DNA of 64,000 bases from Adineta steineri. Lineage: Eukaryota; Rotifera; Eurotatoria; Adinetida; Adinetidae. Below the pieces are notes generated by a model. That model had not been told where the DNA came from, made no database searches, and saw only the letters and a program-made list of their open reading frames with translations. The first letter of the stretch is position 1; each line of letters starts with the position of its first letter. Of the stretch, positions 22,990-36,738 are shown one piece after another. The translations under genes were made by a program, and so were the position numbers. The stretch lies in the NCBI GenBank assembly GCA_905250115.1, contig CAJNOI010000001.1, positions 635,115 through 699,114 on the forward strand. Reading direction: 5' to 3'.

Positions 22990-25900
22990 ATGCAACGAGC
23001 TCCAAGTGTATCTGAATCTGGTGAGTAGTTTTTTTAATATATATAAATAAAATTTTAATGAAAATAAATAAATAATAGAAGCAAGATCTGTTACATCGCG
23101 AGCATCGGAATTATCAATATTAAATGATGATGAATGTAAACGTATATTATCTGTTGTTGAACGTGATTTTAAACTTCGTCAAAAAGAATATAAAAGATTA
23201 GAGTATGTATAAAAGAGAAAAAAAATGTTTTTACATTATTCGAAATGAAAATAATATGTTTCTAGTGATATAAAAAAAGTCATTCGACAAGAAAGTGAAC
23301 GTGTACAATATTTAGCTGGTTCAAAAGATTTCAATCTTGAACGTTGTATAAGATGTTTTAAACCATTTCGAATATTTTTCAATCCAAAAGAACCATGTTC
23401 AGAATGTAAATTATTTGTTTGTCATGAATGTGCAACTTATGCGAAGGAAACCAAAACATGGGCATGTAAATCCTGTTTGGAATTGAAGTAAGATTTGAAT
23501 AAAATAAATATCATAAATTATTCTCTACTCTGTTTTTCAAATATTTGTCGACGACATTATTTTCCGCTGTAATACATATTGTTTATTCAGTGAAGCGAAG
23601 AAAATGCAGTAGATATTCAACAGGCAATCGATTCGTTTTGTTGTTTGAATATATTAACACGAAATATATGTGTTAAATTAGAAATTCGAACTAAAAAAAA
23701 ATAATTGCAAAAAATATTATAAAGTTAAAAGGTTATTTTAAGTAATTTAGTTGTTAATTTAGACGGGATGTGCGTGTAAGGAATAATTTGATTTAGTAAA
23801 CACCGGATATATATTAGTATCTATGAAAGATTCTTCTATCGAATAGAATATTGCAATTAGTTTTGCTTATAATGTATTTTTAATTATGCATGAAGTGATA
23901 ATTATTGTAATTTTTCTCTGCTTTAGAAAACTTGAAGTTTTAACATCGGATTGGTTTTATTTTGAATCAAGTAAAAAACATAAACGTTGTGGTAGTGCAA
24001 AAGTCGTTCGTGAACTTCATAAACGTGAAAAAGAACTTGGTAAGTTAATTAACAACACAATCATATTGTTTTATCTCTCCCTTCCTCCTATCCAATCATT
24101 ATCGTCTCAATCTCATTCATTTTCTTTGTCTTCATATAGGTTATATTTTATTTGTATTTATTTTATGCCACATATCCTTTCGTTTGTCTCTTCCCTCCCT
24201 TTTCTCTCCCTCTCTCGTTATTCTGTATGTCAAGTGCATAGATTTGAGCTCATCGACCTACATATCTCTTTTAACATCTACATTGAACAGAGAGTACGAG
24301 AACATATATAGATATATATCTCCGACAGTCTACTATTTACGTACAGAGTGACCGAATTGTTGATGAGTATTATTGATGACAACGGCGACAATGAGCTTGT
24401 TCGTAGACATACACACATCGATATAATTTAGTCTCTCCTCCCATTCAATTCTATAGTCAGTTTATAATCATAATGGCAAGTTTATTTGAACAATTGCCTT
24501 CATTTGACGTTGACAATGATATTCCCAAAAGTTTCTTAAATGTTCTTCAAGAACTTTATCATGATGGTCGTTTAACATCATGGAAAGTTCGAGGACAAGG
24601 AGATGTTCTTTCTGTTCGTTTAACATGGTTTGATCCTGATCATCGAAATACATATATAAAAGCAAAAGCTCGACAACATTTAGGTGAGATTAAAGTGTTA
24701 AAAAATTTCTTTTTGTATATTTTAGCTGATCTTGATGAATTTGATGATGATCTTGGTTATGGAACCTTACCAACACAAGAACCTGGTTGGTTTTATAAGC
24801 AAATAGTAACATTGATTATTTGCTAAGGATTTTATATTTTTCTTCTAATCTTTTATTCAATTGATCTCTTCGAAAATTATGCAGATATATATATATCAAT
24901 TTTTTTCATAGGTGCTATCACTTCATTTGTTACTTATGATACAAATGTTAAACGTGAATTAAAAGAATATTCTCTACGATTATCATTACTTGTGGAAAAA
25001 TTACAAGCTGATTTAAGTGAACGTAATATATATAATAATCATCGTACAGTACGAGACAAAAGTAAGAAAATATATTAATAATTTATTTTATAATTAAATC
25101 TTTCATCTTATTTATCAGTTGCAACTATTATTCGACGAGGCGGTGAGCTATATGCTCATATAAATGCTATCTAACCACTTCAGACTTTTTTTTATAAATA
25201 ACTTTACAAAAAAAGGAGATAGATTTTTTTTCTCTGAATATAAAATTTTCAAACTCAACATATCAATGAAAAACACTAATAAATATTTATTATCTTACAT
25301 GTTTTCTTTTTAAATATATAACAGGTAAAGAAGGTCTCAAAGCTCATCAACAACAAATTACAACTGAAGTTGCTCGTGCTCGCGTCGCTCTTAGTGGTCC
25401 ACTCCGACGTAAGTTTATTTTTATTGATATTATTATGAACTTGACCAAAAATTTCTTTCTATTGACAAATGATTCTATACCTTGATATTCGATGTCATAT
25501 CATAACATAATTTGCTTTTGAAAAAAAAAAGGGTGCTCCATATTCTCTATGCAAATATATGCATACAGAATTGTTCAAGGACATTATAAGTTGTATAAAA
25601 AAAAGAGGAGAATGAAAAAAAGGTGCTTCAGTAGTAGAGCTTCTTGGAAGATGTTTAAGCACAATTTTTTTACGATAAACTCAAACAGTACGCTTTTGTT
25701 CTTTACTTTTTGATCTATTCTTTCTTACGTGATTCACTTATAGTCAGGTGTGGAGAATTTGACAAAATATTCTCTTCATTTCTTTTTCTACCTTTGTATT
25801 TCGGCGACGACATTTGTTTTTCTTTCGTATTCTTTTGGCTTTTTTTCAAGACGACTAACAAAAAGAAATGTAGTTTGCACTGATTGTTATTTATTACTAT

Positions 25901-28900
25901 AAAACTTCATTTCTAATCTTAATAAAACGATGATACAAGAACAACGTCATTCATTATTGAAACGATTTATTATTATATTCATATCATACATAGCTGTATT
26001 ACAAGTATTATATGCACTTCAAACTATACTTGTTTCTATACCGTTTGTGGCTATAGTTACAATATTATCTATTTTAATTTTAACACGATTTAAATCATCA
26101 CCAAAACCTATTTTTAATTATACAGGTTCACATACAACAACAAATACAACACATGAAAGAGATTTACAAAATTTATTAATACAACAAACAGAAGAAATTC
26201 TTAAAACAAATTTACAACAATTTCATAAAGTATTTTAGTTATGTTATGTATTTTTTTAATGATTTTTTTTATTTATGTTTATATAGACTTTAATCGCACC
26301 AAATTCATCTATAAATACAGATAATTTTGATCAAAAATTAGCACAAGCTATTTTTGATAAGTGTGTAAGCAAAGAAATCTTTCAAGAACTACCTGATGTT
26401 GTTGATGCAGTAAATCTCATTATGAAATCTAATTTATTTTATGTAAATTTTGTTATTTTTCTTCTTCTAGTCAGCACCTCCACCACCACCTAAACCCTCA
26501 CGACAAGCATCAAACACATCATCATTAACATCACTTACAAAACCATCAACATCTCAACCAAATTGGAGTAATTCATCTAGTGCATCTTGGGAGGTAATTA
26601 ACATTGTCTTTTTCTGTTCTTCTTCTTTTTTTTTATTAAAATTATAATCTAATCAAATAGATTAAATCTCGTAACGATAGTATACGTCGAGTACTTTTAT
26701 CAAAAAGGTCAGGTGCAGACGAAGAAGAAGGTAATAGAAATTATACTATTTAAATATATATCAATTTTTTTTTATTTAAATTTTGTTTTTAGATACTATT
26801 AAAGAAGACGACGAAGAAGAAGAAGAACATATAGTTAATGGTACTAATCATAACCAACCACTAACTACAACTGAAAGTATTGAATTTGATAATGGTCTTA
26901 AAGTTGATCTTAGTTCAATTGATGATGAAACATCAAATCCAAGAAAACATCGACGTTCTATTGATCCAGATTTAGAAACAATTAATAGATCAAAAGCTCG
27001 TGTTGGTGACTGGCAAACGAATTTTACTTTATTTGAATCGAAGGTATATTCTATTAGAAGATAATCTATTAGATTGACGTATAATTTTTTTCTTCTAGTC
27101 TTCACATTCCGGAGACGAAACTACACGTAGTAATCGTGACACTTTTGCTTTAACACTTCCAGTTTCTGATAACAAAAATATAAGTCCACGTATTGGTGAT
27201 AAGTAAGAAAATTCAAATTTTGTTTTTTAAAATAAATCAATTGTGTTTTTTTTAAAGACCTCTTGAAGATCTAGCTGATGATGATTTATATGCCGATGAT
27301 GAATCTTCATCCTATCCAATTCCAATAAATACAACAACAATTGGTGAACAATCTCAAATAAGTGATAACGAATCAACCATAAATCGTAAAACATTTCCAT
27401 TACCAGCTAATCTTCTTCTTCAAAATCATTCTTCTTGTTCATTTCGACGACCATCTTATACATATGAATCTGATAATGAATCTATAATATCATCAAGTAC
27501 AAGTTTAGCAGAAATGAAAACATTTATTGATGAAGAAAAATTTCGTATGGATCCAAATATAACTGATCCAAAATTTATTCTTAGACCTAAAGATACAAAT
27601 GCACGTCTTGGTGAAACAGCAAGATTTAAAACAAAAATTCAAGGTACAGAACCAATCGATGTCTTCTGGTTTCGTTTTGGTACTGATGATGAACTTATTA
27701 ATGATGAAAAATATCAATTAAGTCATGATAATTTCTTTCATTATTTAAAAATATTTTCAACAACTAAAGAAGATGAAGGTGCTTATTTATGTGTTATTGC
27801 AAATGATAAAACACAAAATGTTGATATGGTTAAATTATCCGTTAAAGGTTAGTTTAAGAATAGAATAATTTATTTTACTATTGTTTTATTTAGATAATAA
27901 ACGATCATTTACTAAACCAACTATTACCCAAGAATTTTCCGATATGGATGTTAATGAAGGCTCATCATTAACATTAAGATGTAAACTTGATCAAGGTTAT
28001 CCAAAAGCAAGAGTTTTATGGTATAAAGAAAATACATTAATTCAACCAAATGGACATTATAAATTATGTGAGTATCTAATAAATTTTACCGATAGATTTT
28101 CATAGAATCTTACTATAAAAAATAAATATTTATATTATGTAACTAATATTTGAAAGAATTAATTGCTTCTTTTATAAATCTCTAGTTTATATTATTGAAA
28201 CCTTTCAACTATTCATGATATCTTTATTTACATAGAAAACAAATATGAAATCTTATAAATGTCGTTAAAATACGATTTTCGTCTTTTTTTTCTCTTTCAT
28301 ATATTTGTCTGTCTGTTTGTCAATAGATTATTATGGTGATGGACAACATGCATTACATGTTGATGAAGCAACAATCGAAGATGACAATGGGACATTTACG
28401 TGCTTGGCACTTAATGCTGCTGGTCGTGTGCAAATTACAGCCGATGTGTTTGTTCACGAAAAAGGTAACCCTCTCATCTTTTTTTTATCTTTATCTTACT
28501 ATGAGAAGAACAAGACAAAAAAAGAGATATTTACATACGTTATATTTAACTTATTCGTCTTACAAATATATATATTTATATCTATAGAAGTTATCGACAT
28601 ACCACGAGATTCTCCCGTTGTTATAAATCAAGCAAGATTATTAAGAAAACAACAAGCAACTAGAGAAGATTCTGTTATGAACTCGAAAGAACATAATGAT
28701 GATAGTCCACCAAAAATTTCTCCACCTCCATCACCGTTACGAAGACCAGCTGAGAGTGATGATGAACAACATAATGCCAAAGTTTTTATGGATAAATTTC
28801 GCGTTGATCGATCAAGCAAATTTCTTGAAAGTAAATTCCAAAAAAAGAATTTTTTATTTCATAACTACCATATATATTCATAGATTGGCAAAATCTTTAT

Positions 28901-31102
28901 GAAGCAAGTGTTAATTCATTAGAAGCCGATGATGATGAATTAAGACATCCAATAAAACAAAAACAACCATTTTTTCTTGATCGACATGTATCCATTGAAC
29001 AACCACCAGGTAGAAAATTTCTTTATTAATTATTTTAATTCATCCTATAATATATATGTAGAAGAGAGCCCTCGTTCACCTATTATTCCATCACAAGCAA
29101 ATATTAATTCATTAAAATCTAAATGGGAAATACGTTTACCCGAATTACTTAATACCACTGTTGGTCCTGATCGTCAAGTAAGAAGAACGATAATCTTTAT
29201 TCTCTTCTGAATTTTCTTTTTTCTTTTCCTTCCTATTTATTAAGAGACGTGATTCAACTAGAAGACATACAACTAATATTGTTTTTCAACAAACACAGCA
29301 ACAATCAACCACGTCTATGTCGCAAGATAAAGAAGTAAAAAAAGATTGAATTCTTTTTTTATTATTGACAATTCCTTTGTTTTTGTATTATATTAGTTCA
29401 ATCCACTTTCACAATCATTTTCTACATCTCCAATGTCAAATGGTGTTGATGGTGAACGTCCATTAAGTCCACTTGTTAAACAATTAAAACAAAAATTCGA
29501 TCGAATGTCAACAAATAATTCAACAAATGAATTTAGTAAAAGTCATTCACAATCACAAATTCCTCGAGTAGGAAATTATGAAGCAGATGCTGCTTATCCG
29601 CTCTTGCCGGTTTGTTGCTTTTAAAAAAAAATTTATTTTTTATTCTCTCGTGTTCTTCAACGCTTCTTTTCTCATTAAGAACAAAACATTTATGTTTTTA
29701 TCAAAATAACTATTTTTTTTTGTATCTATAAAAAAGGCTCAAGATCATTATTCGATTGATGATGATGAGGAGGTAAAGCTCTAATATATCTTTTCTCTTA
29801 GCTATTAACAGACAAAGGTAATGGATATTAAAATCATCAAAGTTTATTTTATTTTATTCGCACGTGTTCAAATATTAGCTTTGCTTGTTCATCACTAAAC
29901 TCTACTGATATTTCTTTTTATCTCTCATTTTCTTTTTCTTTCTATTAAGGTTGCGAGTTTGACATGTCGAGGATTAACATCTAATAATATCGAACGTCCA
30001 ACACAAAAAATTCGTGCAAAACTACCCATTCGATCATCAAGTAAACATTTCTCTTTTACTCAAAATAAAATTTCAAATTATTCAATTAGCTGAACAAAAT
30101 TCAATGCCATCAACCCCAACTAATAATCGTGATGATACTGTATTAACAAACAGTAATCTTCGTCAGAAAGGTAACTTAAACTCACCAATCCGCACTGCAC
30201 AAAGTCTAAATAATCAACTTTCAACAACATCAGCTGTGCAACAAGTAATTGGTGGTGGTGCCACGCTTGTCTATGATAGCTTAACACCTAATAATATTTT
30301 ACCTATTACTACTACTACTATTTCTCCTTTGCTTCAATATCAATACTATCCAAATCATCATTATCAACAACAGCGCAAAGAGCACGTGCGCACTGAACAA
30401 ACAACATCAAGCTTTAAAAAGCTGAATTTAACTAATATTAATAATAATATTAATAATACTAATAATAAAAATCTATTAATACTAACCGGAAGAAATTCTT
30501 CTCATAACACAAAATTAAATAATACTAAAAATGAAAATCAACATGTGAGTTTAATATTAATTTCTTCTAACTATTTTATTTAAAGAAACTTAATTATACA
30601 TTAAACAAAAGCTTATTCTTCATTTAGATTATGAATAATATCAATGAGTGAGAATGTAAGCTTTTACTTTCTCCTCTAGTTTAGCTTATTTTTCTCACAT
30701 ACATTATTATTATTTTTATTTGATTAGACAAATCTAATTATTATTATTTTATTTCAGGTCAATGATGATGACAATGAAAATAATCAACAACAAAAACAAA
30801 AAAAATTTCTATTAACCAAAGACTCTAATAAACGATCAACACCTTTGTCAGATAATTCACCTATTCCAGCAAAATCTATGCAAACTAAATCTAATGAAAA
30901 TTCATTTGACTTAACTTTTCGTTCATCATCTAATCTATCAGATCGTTCGTCAACACCATTGGGAAGAAAATCTGTTCTTGCACGTGCTGAACTTTGGGAT
31001 CGTCGTATAAGTACAAATGAAAATGATACAAATGATACAACATTAACATGCGATATAGAACAATGGTCAAGTGAATTTGAAAAAATACAAAATCAAAATT
31101 AG
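22990..31102 (+). CDS. Rab-effector-like (Slp/Slac2 FYVE_2) protein with two Ig I-set domains and a long disordered tail
   Basis: About 26 exons joined by eye, all checked joins in phase, giving roughly 1,390 residues. Exons 22990-23020, 23079-23202, 23276-23487 and 23927-24039 encode a Rab-binding/FYVE_2 domain. It has a helix with ILSVVERDFKLRQKEY, then zinc-type pairs CIRC, CSEC, CHEC and CKSC, then SDWFYFE and GSAKVV, as in synaptotagmin-like proteins, melanophilin and MyRIP. Later exons (24726-24785, 24912 on, 25326 on, 26126-26229) are charged or helical, then proline- and serine-rich. Ig domain 1 lies at about 27565-27847 (DEGAYLCVIAN; the B-strand cysteine is absent). Ig domain 2 spans 27925-28440 (both cysteines, LWYKEN, DNGTFTC). 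The tail to the stop at 31102 is low-complexity S/T/N/Q-rich. By family inference it binds a GTP-bound Rab (Rab27-like) and links vesicles to cytoskeleton; the Ig domains suggest a sarcomeric or actin partner. The domain joining rests on splice phase only. Confidence 0.65.
24473..24683 (+). other. Candidate alternative first exon of the FYVE_2/Ig gene
   Basis: An ATG-started coding exon (MASLFEQLPSFDVDNDIP...) ending CAT TTA G|GTGAG in phase 1. The preceding FYVE_2 exon (ends 24039) is also phase 1, and the next exon begins at 24726 in the matching phase, so either can precede it. No acceptor of the right phase was found in front of this exon, so it cannot be a middle exon of the long form. 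Its roughly 70 residues match no family I know. An independent short gene is the alternative. Confidence 0.5.
25930..26229 (+). other. Candidate second alternative first exon, encoding a membrane hairpin
   Basis: Starts at an ATG (MIQEQRHSLLKRF) and codes for two adjoining hydrophobic segments (IIIFISYIAVLQVLYAL and TILVSIPFVAIVTILSILIL). It then runs in frame through an internal acceptor at 26124-26125 (tttttaattatacag) into residues shared with the long form, ending at the donor at 26229. The long form joins exon C|GT at that internal acceptor in phase 1. The 5'-extended version would therefore give a membrane-anchored product with the Ig domains but no FYVE_2 domain. Confidence 0.5.
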
Positions 31103-32204
31103 AAAAATCGAAAAAAAGTTTTTTTTGTTTTATTTCTTTTGTGTTAATCATTATTGATAAAATTTCTTTCTTGTATCTGCGCGGTTCTATTTATTTATTT
31201 TTTATCTTTGTGGTTTTTTTTGTTCTGATTATAGAAAAAAAAGAAAAGGAAGGAAGAAAAGACTATATACATATTCTTCTAGTTTGCTCGATGTGCAGAA
31301 TGATTCTCAAGGTTATGGATAATATAATATCAGATAGGAACACAACCATTTGTCTCATGTAGGTTTACCAGGCAAGATATTGGTGACGAAATTTCTTCTT
31401 TTTTTCTTTTCTTTCTCAATGGAACAATCAGAAAATATAGATGAAATAAAGGTCTGTTGTTGTTTCTGACGATGTATTGCAGAAAAATACTTGTTTGCTT
31501 AGACGCGTGTATATATGTCGTATAGTTATCGACAGAAAAAACTTCTTCGTACTATTGCCGTCGCTGATGATAACACATCGTTGCTATATGTAACATTAGA
31601 TCATCCATAGAATAGTACTAGAGGAAAAAAAAAGAAGAACTATATGTATACATAGGACAAGCGTCGCATTTTGGGATTGCCTTATTTTTTTCCTTCTTTT
31701 TTCTTCTTCTTCGTCTCGTATGCTTTCAGGCGAGTAAGATACATTCAAAGAGTCGTTCTCCAACTTCTTTCGGCTTTTTTTGTCTCGACATTAACCAACA
31801 ACTACAATATTTCTTGTTTTAATAATCAAGGTATAGAACAAGATTATTTACTAGAAAAAAATTGACAACTCATAAAAACTCTAATAGAATAATAAAATGA
31901 GAATATTAGGTAACCTTTTTCTCAAGAGATAATATATGTTAATGATCATATCCATTATATATATATGTCGACAGATAGATTCTTCAATTGTTGTTTTCTT
32001 TTCCTATCATTGACCGAATGATGGTCAGAGATGAGATAAGCTTCTGTGAATGTATATCCATCCACTTAAGAAAGCTCATCATGTTACAAGAAGAGTTTAT
32101 CCCTATGTCATCATCACTTCCAACCCTTTGTGTCCTTGTTTGATTTATTTACATTATATAGAAAAGAAAAACTATTTCTGATTTTATATTTTAGACAATT
32201 AAAA
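31103..32204. other. Intergenic region upstream of paramyosin
   Basis: About 1.1 kb, T-rich with poly-T/poly-A tracts, between two plus-strand genes. A good acceptor (tttatattttag, ending 32194) sits ten bases before the paramyosin ATG. It could join a 5' untranslated exon or a trans-spliced leader. No other exon is recognised. Confidence 0.5.
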
Positions 32205-35200
32205 ATGACTGAAGCCATTTTAGCTGTAAGTTATTTTTTGAAATTAAATCAATATTTGAATAATAATAAAAATTTCTAGAGTCGCCTTCGTGATATGGAA
32301 GAAGAAATGAAATCTGAACGTGATGTACGATTTCGTCAAGAAAAAGAATTAACAGTTTTACGTATTGATTTTGACGAACTTGAACAACAATTCGATGAAA
32401 TAACAACTGCTCGTGATCGAGAAGTTGATGCTAATAAACGGTAATTAATTATATTGCTGAAATGACAGAGAAATATTTCTCAAACTTTTATCTAGTTTAA
32501 AACAAGAAATTCATGATTTACGACAAAAACTTGAACTTCAATCAAGTGAAAGCGATGAAAATCAAAATGGACTTCGTCGTCGTTTTCAAGATACTCTTTC
32601 GGATTTAACAAGTCAAGTGGAAGCTTTATCTAAAGGAAAAACAAGGTTTGCTTTTCAATAAAACAAAAAAAAGAAAACTTTTTTTTCGGTTTTAGACATG
32701 ATAAGGAGAGTAAAACATTTATTCTTGAAATTGAAGAATTGAAAATTGAAGTCGAATCATTAGCTAGAAGTAAAAGTCAAGTTGTATCAGCAAATAAAGA
32801 ACTTGAAGGACGATTAATGGAAATGAGTAGCAAAGTTGATGATGCTATTCGTCAATTAACTGATGCTAATACAGCTAAATCACGTCTTGCAGAAGAAAAT
32901 TTAACATTTAGTCGACGACTTGAAACACTTGAATTTGAATTAGGAACATTACAAACAACACATCGACGAGCACAAGGTGATCTTGAAGAAGCACGTCTTC
33001 ATTTAGAAACTGAAATGGCTGTAAGATTATTTTATTAATAATCATATTTTTATTTTTGTTGTTGTTTTATTAAGACAAATCGTACATTACAATCAACAGT
33101 TAAAAGTTTTCAAATGGATTTAGAATCAACAAAATTACAACTTGAAGATGAACTTGAAGCGAAAGCTGAATTACAAAAAGTATTAATTAAAATTCAAGAA
33201 GAAACACGTCATTTACGTGATCGTTTAGAAAAAGAAATCGAAGGCAAAAATGAAGAAATTGAAGATCAACGGTTAGATTGTTTTGTTTTGTCTATTCTTA
33301 TAAATAATCGGTCTTATTTCTAAATTAAGACGTAAGTTTAATGCACGTATCAATGAAGTTCAAGAACAACTTACTGAAGTCCTTGTTAAAACAAGTAATC
33401 TTGAAAAAATTAAACAACGACTTCAAACTGAATTAGATCAAATTGGTGATGAAATTGATAAAGTAAAAACAAAATATGAATTCGTTTTGAGATTTTTTTC
33501 TTTATTCATTTAGCAACGTAGACGAGCAGATGAAGCTGTTCGTCGTAATAAACAATTAGAAAACGAAACCCAAGATGCTCGCCAACGTTTAAATCAAATA
33601 AGTGCTGAATTCGAATCAGCTTTACAAGCGAATCGTAATTATCAAAGTGAATTAGTTAAATTGAAAAGTTTAAATGAACAATTCACTGAACAAATTGATA
33701 TTGTTACACGTGACAAACGTCGTCTACAAGGTTTGTTTTAAAAGATTATTATAAAATCATATGATATTATATTCAAAATGATAGTCATATACAGCTCAGA
33801 AATACAATAAATAATTTTATTTATATTTTGCTATTATTTTGTACGGTTTAACATCTAAAAGTGAACTGTGGTCATTTGTAAAATCGAAAAAATTGATCGA
33901 CTGTTGTAAATAGTTGTTGAGAAATCGAAAATACTATAATTAGATGTTTCATCGTCTTTTGGGAATCATCTTACATAAATATAAATGAAAGTCAGAACAA
34001 ATTACGATAAAGATAATAGAAACATACTGTATTTATTAACTGATCTGGAAGTAACTATTTAAGATAGAACCTAATCTTACAAATACTCAATGTTTTGAAA
34101 TACGATTCATATGAGAAAAACATCGATTTTTCTACATGTATATCAACATCTATTTAAATATATATTCTCTAATTACATTAAAAATAATATCTAAACATAA
34201 ACATTCTAATAAAAATCCGATAGATATACATATCAACTGTATTTGAAAAATTAACATGAATTGATCTAAATATATATTTTTCTTTAGACGAAATGGATGT
34301 TGCATTAAATCAAATATCTGATTTAAATACACGTCTTGTCGAAATGGATCGTATTCGTAAACAACTTGACGCTGAAAAATTATCATTAAATTCAACAATT
34401 GAAGATTATCGTGAACAAGTACATATTGAAATAACAAAATATAATTCATTACATGGTTCAGTTGAAAGACTTCGTACAGATTTAGAAAAGAAAATTCAAG
34501 AACGAGAAGAAGAACTTGATACAATTCGGTAAAATAAAAAATGAAATGAAAAAGAAAATTCATTTTTATTATTATTATTATAGATCTGGTCATCGAAGAC
34601 AATTGGAACAAATCCAAGCACAAATGGAAGAAGGTGAAGCACGCTTTAAAGCAGATATGAATCGTTTGAAATCAAAATCTCAAGCAGAAATTGATGAACT
34701 TCGTGTTCGTTGTGAATCATTTAAAAAAGCTAAAATTGACATGGAAAATCAACTTAAAAAACTTCAAGCTAATATTAAAGAAATACATGATCAATTTATT
34801 GAAGAACAAACATTACATGAAGCATCACGAGAATTACTTGCTGCAGCTGATAAACGAAATGGTTATTATATAACAAAAAATTCAACTATTTTTTCTTACT
34901 TTATATTTTAGGTCTTCTTCGTGGAGAAGTTGAAGAACTTCGTGTATTACTTGATCGCGTATGTTTATTTTATTGAAAAAATTTAATTTAATTCAATTTT
35001 TTCAATAGAGTGATAAAGCTCGTAAAACAACAGAACTTGAATTACATGATTCCGAACAACGATTAACTGAAACTGTATCATTTGCTAATCGTGCTATTGC
35101 TGAACGAAAGAAATTTGAAGCAGATGCTATACAATATCAAGGAGAAATTGCTGATATTCGACAAGAACTTAAGATTGTTGAAGAACGAGTAAATAATAGT

Positions 35201-35879
35201 AACACATAAATTGAAAATATCTAAATATAATTTTTATGTAGGCACGTAAATTCGGTGCTGAATTAATTCATCGCGATGAAGATATTCGTCATGAACGTGA
35301 AAAAGCTGCTGAAGCTGAAGCTTCAAAACGTGCATTAGATCAACAATTACGTGATTGTAATGCTAAGATCGATGAAGCTGAAGCGTATGCTCGTGCTGAA
35401 GGAAAACGTCTTGCTGCTAAATATGAAGGAAGAGTAAGTGAACGTTAATTTTTGTTTTTGTAATAAAAAAATGTTTTTTTGAATAGCTTGCCCAACTTGA
35501 AAGTGAACTTGAATTGGAACGTGCTCGTTATCAAGAACTTCTTAAAGATTTACGTCGTAATGAAAAACGTCTTAAAGATGTATTAACACAATGTGATGAA
35601 GAACAATCGAAAGTTCTTTCACTTACTGAATCATTAAGTAAAGTTAATGATAAAATGCGTGTTTATAAATCACAAATTGAAAGTGCTGAATCATCAGCTG
35701 CACAAGGTAATTTATTTACGAAAAATAAACAAAATTCTTATTAGAATATATATATTCTAGTATTAACACGCGCTCGTCGACTTGAACGAGAGCTTGAAGA
35801 TGCTGAAGAACGTGCTGAAATGGTTACAACAACATTAATTCGTGCACGATCTGTTCATCGTACTGTCGAATACGAATAA
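32205..35879 (+). CDS. Paramyosin
   Basis: Fourteen exons of about 830 residues, close to the usual 850-880 of invertebrate paramyosins. The product is a continuous heptad coiled coil. It starts MTEAILA then SRLRDMEEEMKSERD, comparable to the paramyosin head-proximal segment, and runs without a motor domain. The carboxyl third matches the myosin-tail family: GEVEELRVLLD, ELELERARYQELLKDLRRNEKR, MRVYKSQIESAE, RARRLERELEDAEERAE. It ends HRTVEYE. A longest intron of about 550 nt (33731-34287) splits the rod; other introns are about 50-65 nt. Paramyosin forms the core of thick filaments in invertebrate muscle. Because this end resembles myosin heavy chain rods generally, a short headless myosin-rod protein is the alternative, but the separate start, acceptor and length favour paramyosin. 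Confidence 0.85.
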
Positions 35880-36738
35880 AAGGAAACACAATCGATTATA
35901 TGTTTTCTTTTTTCTCATCACCTATGATTATAATTATTACTTAGATAGATTAGAATTTGTTTTTTTCTCTTTTTTTCTTTTGTCTGTTTCAATTATATAT
36001 TAACCCTTACTTTAATCTATTTATCCAGGTCCTCGTTACATTTATATATCTCATCGAAACAAAATGCCTAAATTAATTCATTCTTCTACTGTTGATCTAT
36101 TAATGAATAAAAATCTTTTCTATTCGAAACTATTTCATAATTCAGAATTTTACATAGATCATCTAGTTGATTTCTAATCAATCAGTCTGCAGACTCCATT
36201 AACTGTTAATAGAAAAACCATATGGTTAAATCGTTAATAATGTCCATCTTCATAATTGACTAGAAACATGTTTTTATAGTAATTCCTTGAATTTTTTAAT
36301 AAATACTTGATTCAATCGTTTTCGTATTTCGAATTATTCTTTAATCAATAATAAATGTTATTATCTATGAATAGTTTTGACATAGCTGATTTTCTACTAG
36401 ATAACAAAACTTGATCATATGTTTGTCCTGTGAATCAACTCTTGACTTGATATTTTACCTCGATAGAAAAACAGCAGGATAATAGGGCAAACGATGTCGT
36501 ATGTTTTCTTAATAAAAGTAAAGGTCTTTCCCTACCATCGAATTCATATGTATGACATTCACTAGTTTAGATCTTTAATAAATAATGGTTATTTTTTATT
36601 AATATGTATATTTATTTATTAAACTAGTTTCTAGGTTTTGATATAAACGAAGAGTGAATTGATAGTTAACAAAGCAATGGAAATGCAAAAAAACAATAAT
36701 GCGAGTTAATGTTTAAAAAAGAAAAAACAGAACAATTT
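35880..36738. other. 3' intergenic region between convergent genes
   Basis: About 860 bp of AT-rich sequence between paramyosin (plus) and the TMEM35-like gene (minus). It contains AATAAA-type signals (for example 36340-36355) but no coding exon. Confidence 0.5.
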
